Origin: CAYTLW01 sp964438735
Lineage (GTDB): Bacteria > Myxococcota_A > UBA9042
DNA length: 23,837 bases
NCBI GenBank assembly: GCA_964438735.1
Contig: CAYTLW010000117.1
Span: 1-23,837 of the forward strand
Direction of reading: 5' to 3'
Positions 15,137-21,226 of the stretch are shown in pieces. The position numbers and the translations under genes are program-made. Numbering within the stretch: position 1 is the first letter of the stretch; each line of letters starts with the position of its first letter. The notes beneath the pieces were generated by a model, which saw only the letters and a program-made list of their open reading frames with translations, ran no database searches and had not been told where the DNA came from.

Positions 15137-15345
15137 CTCGCCTACAGGCGCTTGCCGTGGGTCGTCAAAAAGGGCCGCGGTCTGTACGACTGGTCCGGCA
15201 GGATCGTGAGCATCAACGGCGGCGACGCCGGCATGAACGAGACCTTCAACTTCATCCACGAGGTGGCCAGAGCGGACGCCAAGTCACGCAACGTGCTGCT
15301 GCAGTCCGAGCGCGCAGAGGGCCGTCTGCCGCGGTGCGACGGGCC
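15137..15345 (+). other. Orphan coding-like stretch, possible gene remnant
   Basis: Just after an in-frame TGA (15134) the plus strand stays open and reads LAYRRLPWVVKKGRGLYDWS, then MNETFNFIHEVARADAKSRN. Nearly every third codon position is G or C, and the amino-acid composition is protein-like, unlike the Arg/Ala/Pro-rich shadows elsewhere. There is no ribosome site or convincing start, and the frame then runs antisense into the kinase gene ending at 15346. A decayed gene, or the inner piece of one broken by rearrangement, is the best explanation; I recognise no family. The rest of the 14904-15345 spacer holds the cytochrome control region. Confidence 0.35.
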
Positions 15346-16812
15346 TCAGAGGGGCGCAGGCAGCGGGACCGACACCTCCAGGCGAGTTCCGGCGCCCGGA
15401 CTGGAGTGCAGTCGCAGGGTGCCACCCAGCGAGGCGACGCGGTCGGATATACTTGCGAAGCCGAGCCCGGGCTGCATGACCGAACCCGATGGGAGGTGTT
15501 CCGACTCGCCGGAGAAGGCGTCGCCATCTTGGGGCAACGCCATGCCCCGCCCATCATCGCTCAGCGCCAGGACGACCTGCTGCGGCTCTCGCCGTACCTG
15601 GAGGGTGGCGTGGCCGGCGCCCGCGTGTCGGATTACGTTGCTGAGCCCCTCCTGGGCGATGCGATACAAGGCGATGTTCAGGTCCTCGGTCAATCGCGAC
15701 GCTGGCTCGAAGCCATCGAACTGGAGGTCGATCTCGACCTCTGTCTCGGTCGACATCTCCGCGCACAGGCGTTGCAGGGCCGGCTGCAGTCCGAGGTCCT
15801 CCAAGAGCTGCGGGTACATTCCCTTGCAGACGCGGCGCAGCTCCGTGGACACCGACCGGGTGTGCTCGGCGAGGTCCTCGAGCGCCTGGCGCGGCGCCTG
15901 CTCGTCCAGCGTCGCGCTGACCGACTGCAGCTGCATGCCGATGTACACCAGCATCTGGCCGATGCCGTCGTGCAGCTCGCGCGCGATGCGCCTTTGTCCC
16001 GCATCCCGATCCTCGACGAGCCGCCGGGTCAGCCGTTGCAGCAGACGCTCCTGCCGGAGCTGCTCGCGCATGTCGCGCATGATGGCAGACGAACCCACCA
16101 CGCGATCGTGCTCGTCCCGCAGCAGGCCGACGGTGGCCCACACCGGGATCACCTCGCCGCCAGCGGCCAGGCGGTGGACGAAGAAGCCTTCGCCGCTGCG
16201 CCCCGCCAGCACACTGGCGAAGGCGCGCGCCTGCTCGGCGGCGTCCTCAGGTGGGACCATGACGGACTTGTGGCGGCCGACCATCTCGCTCGCGGACCAG
16301 CCGAAGAGCTGCTCGGCGCCTTCACTCCAGTCGGTGATCAGCCCCTGAGGGTCGACGGTGACGATGGCGTCGGTGCTGGCCTCGATGATACTGGCGAGGC
16401 GGCGCCGCTCGGAGGCCTCTTCGGCCTGTCCCGTGATGTCGTGCACGGTGGTCCATACCGCCACGGCCTCGCCGTCATGCCGGATGGCCCTGGCATGCAG
16501 CAACACGCTCCGCGTGCCGCCATCGGGGGTGATGGTATCGAAGGGCGCCGCCACCGTGACCGGGCTGGCGAATGCCCGCTCGATCAGGGCCTGGAATGCT
16601 GGCCGGTCCGCTGTGTGCACGAACGACAGCGCCGACTGACCGATCGCGTCCGCGGGATCGAAGCCCTCGGTGAAGCCGCGATTGAGGTGCAGGACGCGCC
16701 CCTCGCGGTCGATCATCGCGGTCGGGCTGGGCAGGAATGGGGCGATGTCGGCGTAGGGCAGCGAGGGCAGGTCGCCGATGTTCGCCGCGTTCGCCTCCTC
16801 GTCATGCCTCAT
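15346..16812 (-). CDS. PAS-PAS sensor histidine kinase, NarL/DesK type (HisKA_3)
   Basis: A 488-residue soluble kinase with no signal peptide or TM segment, so it senses a cytoplasmic cue. ATG at 16812 comes two bases after the preceding gene's TGA and has only a weak ribosome site, which suggests translational coupling. PAS 1 spans about 18-130 (PTAMIDREGRVLHLNRGF), PAS 2 about 138-250 (IIEASTDAIVTVDPQGLITDWSEGAEQLFGW). Then comes the HisKA_3 dimerisation helix with phospho-acceptor H281 in IARELHDGIGQ, and an HATPase domain (RIAQEGLSNVIRHAGAG N-box, LSDDGRGM G1-box, GLGFASISDRVASLGGTL G2-box). Kinases of this type pair with NarL-type regulators, and one is encoded in the same operon (17023-17691). 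Confidence 0.95.
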   Translation of the reverse strand: MRHDEEANAANIGDLPSLPYADIAPFLPSPTAMIDREGRVLHLNRGFTEGFDPADAIGQSALSFVHTADRPAFQALIERAFASPVTVAAPFDTITPDGGTRSVLLHARAIRHDGEAVAVWTTVHDITGQAEEASERRRLASIIEASTDAIVTVDPQGLITDWSEGAEQLFGWSASEMVGRHKSVMVPPEDAAEQARAFASVLAGRSGEGFFVHRLAAGGEVIPVWATVGLLRDEHDRVVGSSAIMRDMREQLRQERLLQRLTRRLVEDRDAGQRRIARELHDGIGQMLVYIGMQLQSVSATLDEQAPRQALEDLAEHTRSVSTELRRVCKGMYPQLLEDLGLQPALQRLCAEMSTETEVEIDLQFDGFEPASRLTEDLNIALYRIAQEGLSNVIRHAGAGHATLQVRREPQQVVLALSDDGRGMALPQDGDAFSGESEHLPSGSVMQPGLGFASISDRVASLGGTLRLHSSPGAGTRLEVSVPLPAPL

Positions 16813-16814
16813 GA

Positions 16815-17018
16815 TCACTCGTCTGCAATCCCGGCGCTCGGCCACAGCGCCTGGTTGAGCATCTGCGCCTCAAAGGGCTTGCTCAGCGCGGCACAGTAGC
16901 CGTGCGCCGCATGACCGTCCACCTCGCCGCCGCCGGCGTAGCCGGTGGTCATCGGGAGCGCCAGATCGGGGTCCACCTGCAGTCGTCCCGGCGGCTCATC
17001 GGCATTCTGTGGCGGCAT
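16815..17018 (-). CDS. Half-receiver protein (C-terminal part of a REC domain only)
   Basis: A 67-residue product whose middle and end look like the second half of a response-regulator receiver: PDLALPMTTGYAGG resembles the beta-4 strand with its switch Thr, and YCAALSKPFEAQMLNQAL the beta-5 Lys-Pro and helix 5. The first half, with the acidic pocket and phospho-Asp, is absent. ATG at 17018 starts four bases after the upstream regulator's TAG, with AGGA close before it. It ends two bases before the kinase start, so it sits within a tightly packed operon. It may be a remnant of a full receiver or a small dimerisation or decoy piece. Codon use matches its neighbours, and the frame is intact. 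Confidence 0.65.
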   Translation of the reverse strand: MPPQNADEPPGRLQVDPDLALPMTTGYAGGGEVDGHAAHGYCAALSKPFEAQMLNQALWPSAGIADE

Positions 17019-17022
17019 TGTC

Positions 17023-17691
17023 CTAGCTCTCCCGATCGTCGGGCGTGATCTCCGCCACGTAGCGGCTGAGCTCGGCGCGGCTGTGCAGGCCCAGCTTCTG
17101 CCCGATACGACTGCGATAGGTGCCCACCGTATTGACCGACAGCGACAGGTGTGCGGCGACCTCCTTGTGTGTGAATCCGCGCGCCAGCAGGTGCAGCACC
17201 TGTCGTTCGCGCTTGCTGAGGTCATTCACCGGCAGTTCGATGGCGGCGGGTGCGTCGGTGGTCGGTTCCGTCCTCGTACTTGGGCGAGGCTGTTCCTTGG
17301 GGGTGATGGAGGGGGCGAATCGGGCCTCGCCAGCCGCGAGGGCGCGAATGGCGGCGAGCAGCGTGTCGGGCCTCGTATTCTTGACCAGGTAGCCGCTGGC
17401 GCCGGCATCCCTTGCGGCCGCCGCGTAGAGCGGATCATCGTGGATGGTCAGCACCAGGATGCGTGTGGAGGGGGCCATCTCCATGACCGCGGCGATGGTC
17501 TCGGTCACGACGCTCTGCGGCATGCCGACATCCAGGGCCAGGACCTGCGGCCGGGTCCTGGCGACTGCCTGGAGCACCTCGGGGCCACTGCTCGCCTCGC
17601 CGACCACCCGCATGTCGGGCTGCGCCGCCAGCGCCGCGCGCAAGCCAAGGCGGATCAGGTGGTGGTCATCGGCGATGACGATGTCGATCAT
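17023..17691 (-). CDS. NarL/FixJ-type response regulator (REC + LuxR HTH)
   Basis: A 222-residue transcription factor. The receiver (1-120) has the acidic pair D8-D9, phospho-acceptor D54 in VLALDVGMP, switch T82 and K104 in GYLVKN. A linker of about 35 residues rich in Pro and Thr follows, then a LuxR-type HTH (about 157-220, LSKRERQVLHLLARGFTHKE, VNTVGTYRSRIGQKLGL). ATG at 17691 is preferred to 17697 because GGGGA lies at the right distance. The loop after D54 is slightly short (MPQSVVTE in place of the usual MPGMDG), which may affect partner choice. It is the first gene of a minus-strand operon with the half-receiver and the HisKA_3 kinase, its probable phosphodonor, and shares a divergent control region with the kinase at 18030. 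Confidence 0.95.
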   Translation of the reverse strand: MIDIVIADDHHLIRLGLRAALAAQPDMRVVGEASSGPEVLQAVARTRPQVLALDVGMPQSVVTETIAAVMEMAPSTRILVLTIHDDPLYAAAARDAGASGYLVKNTRPDTLLAAIRALAAGEARFAPSITPKEQPRPSTRTEPTTDAPAAIELPVNDLSKRERQVLHLLARGFTHKEVAAHLSLSVNTVGTYRSRIGQKLGLHSRAELSRYVAEITPDDRES

Positions 17692-17795
17692 GTGCATCCC
17701 CGGCGACGATGTCGAGCCGGTTTCGCCGACCGCTGAGTCGTCGCCGACGGCAATGGTAGCACAAAGGGGAGCGCATTTCGGGCCCCGCGCCTGTG

Positions 17796-17847
17796 GCAAA
17801 AACTGCGACACCTGGTGCAAAACAGCGGTCATTGTGGCTGTTTTTGC
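17796..17847. promoter_or_regulatory. Operator array: three GCAAAA-type motifs two helical turns apart
   Basis: GCAAAAACTGC (17796-17806) and GCAAAACAGC (17817-17826) are direct repeats, and GCTGTTTTTGC (17837-17847) is the same motif inverted. Their centres are 20.5 bases apart, so all three face one side of the helix. They lie in the 338-base spacer 17692-18029 between the divergent regulator and kinase genes, about 130 bases from the regulator start, and could bind that regulator or another dimeric factor. Confidence 0.5.
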
Positions 17848-17867
17848 GACTGTGGCCGACCGGCATA

Positions 17868-17885
17868 TCAGACTAGAATATCTGA
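17868..17885 (+). promoter_or_regulatory. Possible -10 element within a small inverted repeat
   Basis: TAGAAT at 17874-17879 is one base from the sigma-70 -10 consensus and lies inside the inverted repeat TCAGA (17868-17872) / TCTGA (17881-17885). It is an AT-rich island in GC-rich DNA, upstream of the kinase at 18030. No acceptable -35 is seen 17 bases upstream (TGTGGC), so an activator would be needed. Confidence 0.3.
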
Positions 17886-17966
17886 AATACATCGCGCGCC
17901 CGTCAGGGAGCGCTCGAGCCCGTCCATGCTGTCCGAACTTCGCACGATACGGTGCACCTCTCACCT

Positions 17967-17986
17967 CCGCGGCCCTGCGGCCGCGG
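17967..17986. repeat. Strong leader hairpin before the Cache kinase
   Basis: CCGCGGCC and GGCCGCGG form a perfect 8-bp GC stem with a CTGC loop, ending 43 bases before the ATG at 18030. It would form in the 5' leader of the kinase mRNA. It could be a REP-type palindrome or a leader structure; there is no T-run. Confidence 0.5.
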
Positions 17987-18029
17987 TGCGGGTTGCAGGC
18001 TGGCCAGACGGGACTTGGGTGGGCACGCC

Positions 18030-20777
18030 ATGAGCATCCGCACCCGCCTGCTGCTGGCCTTCGTGGCCATCTCCCTGGGGCCCTTCCTGTTGTGGTCGCT
18101 ATACGGAATGCGAACCTCCGTGACCCAGCTGCGGCAACAGAGCCAGCGCGAGCTGCTCTCCTCCACGCGGGCCAGCGCCAGCCAGATCGACCAGATCCTG
18201 CGCGGCAAGGTCTTCGAGGCGACCACCTTGGCGCGTCATCCCGCCGTGGTCGGCGCCTGTGTGGCGGCGAATCGACGTTATCTGGGTCGCGACATCGCCG
18301 AGATCCAAGCCGAACGAGCGCGCCGAGATGCCGCGTGGATCGCCGCCAAAGGGGCGACTGCAGAGGGACTTGCGGTCGCCGCAACGCCGACGAGCGCCTT
18401 CCTCGCCGCCTACCAGTCCAGCGATCCGGGCGCCTACGGGGAGCTCTTTCTCACCGACAGGCAGGGCGCCGTCATCGCCGCCACCAAGACGCTCTCGGAC
18501 TACGACCAGACCGACGAGGCCTGGTGGCAGGATGGCTTCTCTGACGGCGCGGGCGGCACGATGATCGACGATCGGGGCTTCGACCCGACCGCTCGGGCCA
18601 TCGTGGCTGGCGTCGTGGTGCCTGTTCGGCAGGATGATGCCGTGGTCGGCGTGCTCAAGATCAATTTCCGAATCGCCGAAATCCTGGGGGTACTCAACCG
18701 CAGCCAGCCGGAACGGAAGACCACCATCCTGCTCCTGCGCACGTCGGGCTCGGTCATCGCCGGCACAAGCCCCCTGGACCCCGCGGTGGAGCGCGAGATC
18801 ACCAGCCGCGCTCCTATCTCAGGTGGCTGGATCACCGTCGGGCAGGGTGCGAGCGCCGCGCTGGTCGCCGTCAGCCCGGTCGCGAGCGCCGTGCGCCAGC
18901 GGGTGCTGCCCCCGGGCGCCCGCAAGGGCATCTCAGGCGAACGTTGGCAGGACGTGGGCTGGCTGGTGGTCGAGCATGTGCCGGCTTCCGTCGCCTTCGC
19001 CAGCGCGCGACGCCTCGCCCGTCACTCCTGGTGGGCGGGCGCGGCGATCTTCCTGCTGGTCCTGCTGCTCGCCTGGCGCGTATCGCGCTCGATCTCCCAA
19101 CCCCTGCTGCGGCTCACCGAGGGCGCGGCCATCATCGGCAGCGGCGATCTCAGCCACCGTGTCGGCACCGGCGCTCCGGACGAGGTCGGGGAGCTGTCGC
19201 GCGCCGTGGACGCCATGACCGGCAACCTGCAGCGCGTCACCGCCTCGCGCGACAGTCTGGACCGCGAGGTCGCCGCGCGGGCCCAGGCCGAGGAGGCCCT
19301 GCGCGTCACCTTGATGAGCATCGGCGACGCGGTAATCGCCACGGATACCGAGGGGCGGATCACGCTCATGAACCCGACCGCGGTGTGCATGACCGGCTGG
19401 TCGGTAGAGGAGGCGGTCGATCGGCCCTTGGACGAGGTCTTCATCATCCGCAACGAGCACACCGATGAACCGATACAGAGTCCACTGGTCGAGGTGCTGA
19501 AGCAGGGCAGAATCGTCGGCTTGGCCAACCACACCAAGCTGATTCGCCGCGACGGCAGCGAGCTGCCCATCAGCGACAGCGGCGCGCCCATCACGTCGGC
19601 AGATGGCGAGATCCTCGGCGCGGTGCTCGTCTTTCAGGACGATACCCGGCGCCGGCGAGCCGAGCGGGAGCAGGCGCAGTTGGCCCTCTACCGCCTGGCC
19701 AGCGAGTTGACCTCGGACTACATCTTTACGGTGGCCGTCGACCCTGCAGGCGAGATGGTCGTGGACTGGATGAGCGAGGGCTTCACCACCCTCACAGGTC
19801 TGACCCTGGACGACGTGCGCCTGCCCTCGTTGTGGCCGGATGTCATCGATTCTGTGGACATGCCTGCGTTCGACGACTTCTTTGCCGAGCTGGTTGCGGG
19901 AAGGGCGGCCAGTGTGGAGATTCGCCTGCAGGCCGCAGACGGCCAGATCTTGTGGCTGAGCATCAAGGGTAAACCGCAGCGGATTGCCGACGAGCAGGTC
20001 AGCAAGTTGCTGGTGGGCGCGCAGGACATCAGCGCGAGGAAGCTGGCCGAGGCCTCGATCAGGGAGCATGTGATCGAGGTGGAGGCGGTCAACGCAGAGT
20101 TGGAGTCCTTTGCCTACTCGGTCTCCCACGACCTGCGCACGCCGCTGCGCGCGGTCGAGGGCTTCAGCAACGCCCTGCTCGAGGACTGCGCCGAACAACT
20201 CGACGACCGCGGCAAGGACTACCTGGCGCGCGTTTCGGGCGAGGCGCTGCGCATGTCGGGCCTCATCGACGATCTGCTCGCGCTGTCCAGGGTGACGCGG
20301 GCCGACATGAAGAGCGCAGACGTCGACCTCGGACGTATGGCGCGCGACATCATCGCCGGGCTGCGCCAGACAGATCTCGCGCGCCAGGTCGAGGTCGCCA
20401 TTGGCGGCGACCTGGTCGTCCAGGGCGATGTTCGGCTGTTGCGCCAGCTGTTGGACAACCTGCTGGGCAACGCCTGGAAGTTCACCGCCAGGTGCGAGGT
20501 GGCGAAGATCGGGTTCAACACCACCGAGCACGATGGCCAGCGGGCGTTCGTCGTCCGGGACAACGGGGCCGGCTTCGACATGGCGTACGTCGACAAGCTG
20601 TTCACGCCCTTCCAGCGCTTGCATGGCACGTCGGAGTTCCCGGGCAATGGAATCGGTCTGTCGACCGTGCACCGAATCGTCAAGCGCCACGGCGGCCGCG
20701 TGTGGTGCGATGGAGCGGTTGGTAAGGGCGCTTCCTTCTACTTCACGCTTCAGCCTCTACCGGGAGGTATCACATGA
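18030..20777 (+). CDS. Membrane sensor histidine kinase: Cache-HAMP-PAS-PAS-HisKA-HATPase
   Basis: A 915-residue receptor kinase. ATG at 18030 places a TM helix at residues 6-27; the ribosome site is weak (GGGTGGG). The periplasmic part (28-330) looks like a double Cache ligand sensor, with QIDQILRGKVFEATTLARHP in the long N-terminal helix and a TDEAWWQDGF stretch. A second TM at about 333-350 leads to HAMP (351-405), PAS 1 (about 422-545), PAS 2 (about 550-675), then a HisKA domain with H700 in SYSVSHDLRTPLRAVEGFS. The ATPase has LLDNLLGNAWKFT, RDNGAGFD and GNGIGLSTVHRIV. The H-box and the adjacent single receiver follow the bacteriophytochrome-kinase/Rcp1 pattern, although no photosensory domain is present. 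The stop overlaps the next gene by ATGA. Confidence 0.95.
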   Translation: MSIRTRLLLAFVAISLGPFLLWSLYGMRTSVTQLRQQSQRELLSSTRASASQIDQILRGKVFEATTLARHPAVVGACVAANRRYLGRDIAEIQAERARRDAAWIAAKGATAEGLAVAATPTSAFLAAYQSSDPGAYGELFLTDRQGAVIAATKTLSDYDQTDEAWWQDGFSDGAGGTMIDDRGFDPTARAIVAGVVVPVRQDDAVVGVLKINFRIAEILGVLNRSQPERKTTILLLRTSGSVIAGTSPLDPAVEREITSRAPISGGWITVGQGASAALVAVSPVASAVRQRVLPPGARKGISGERWQDVGWLVVEHVPASVAFASARRLARHSWWAGAAIFLLVLLLAWRVSRSISQPLLRLTEGAAIIGSGDLSHRVGTGAPDEVGELSRAVDAMTGNLQRVTASRDSLDREVAARAQAEEALRVTLMSIGDAVIATDTEGRITLMNPTAVCMTGWSVEEAVDRPLDEVFIIRNEHTDEPIQSPLVEVLKQGRIVGLANHTKLIRRDGSELPISDSGAPITSADGEILGAVLVFQDDTRRRRAEREQAQLALYRLASELTSDYIFTVAVDPAGEMVVDWMSEGFTTLTGLTLDDVRLPSLWPDVIDSVDMPAFDDFFAELVAGRAASVEIRLQAADGQILWLSIKGKPQRIADEQVSKLLVGAQDISARKLAEASIREHVIEVEAVNAELESFAYSVSHDLRTPLRAVEGFSNALLEDCAEQLDDRGKDYLARVSGEALRMSGLIDDLLALSRVTRADMKSADVDLGRMARDIIAGLRQTDLARQVEVAIGGDLVVQGDVRLLRQLLDNLLGNAWKFTARCEVAKIGFNTTEHDGQRAFVVRDNGAGFDMAYVDKLFTPFQRLHGTSEFPGNGIGLSTVHRIVKRHGGRVWCDGAVGKGASFYFTLQPLPGGIT

Positions 20778-21226
20778 CCGAACCCCGCCCCTTCCTGCTG
20801 GTGGAGGACAACCCCAACGACGAGCTGCTGACCCTGCGCGCATTCGAAAAGACCCGGATTGCCAACCGCATCGACGTCGTCCGCGACGGCGCCGAAGCGC
20901 TGGACTACCTGTTCGCCACCGGGTCGCACAGCGACCGGGCCGGCTCCCGCCTGCCCGCGCTGGTGATCCTGGACTTGAAGCTGCCCAAGATCGACGGGTT
21001 GGGTGTGCTCCAGCGGCTGCGGGCCGAACCGCGTACGGCGACTCTGCCCGTGGTCGTGCTCACCTCCTCCGATGAGCAGCGCGACCTGGTGCAGAGCTAT
21101 CGACTGGGCGCCAACGGCTATGTACGCAAGCCGGTCAAGTTCGATCAATTCGCCGCCGCGGTGCAGCAACTGGGCCTGTATTGGGCGCTGCTCAACGAGC
21201 CGCCGCCCGCGCCAAGGAGCGAATGA
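20774..21226 (+). CDS. Single-domain response regulator, Rcp1-like
   Basis: A 150-residue receiver with no output domain. It has the acidic pair E11-D12, phospho-acceptor D67 in LVILDLKLPKIDG, switch T97 in VVVLTSSDE, and K119-P120 in GYVRKP. The insert near 48-58 (ATGSHSDRAG) and the spacing are typical of the Rcp1 group that pairs with phytochrome-type kinases. GGGAGG precedes its ATG, which overlaps the kinase stop by four bases; it is probably the direct phospho-target of the kinase at 18030. Without an output domain it may act by protein contact or pass phosphate onward. Confidence 0.94.
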   Translation: MTEPRPFLLVEDNPNDELLTLRAFEKTRIANRIDVVRDGAEALDYLFATGSHSDRAGSRLPALVILDLKLPKIDGLGVLQRLRAEPRTATLPVVVLTSSDEQRDLVQSYRLGANGYVRKPVKFDQFAAAVQQLGLYWALLNEPPPAPRSE

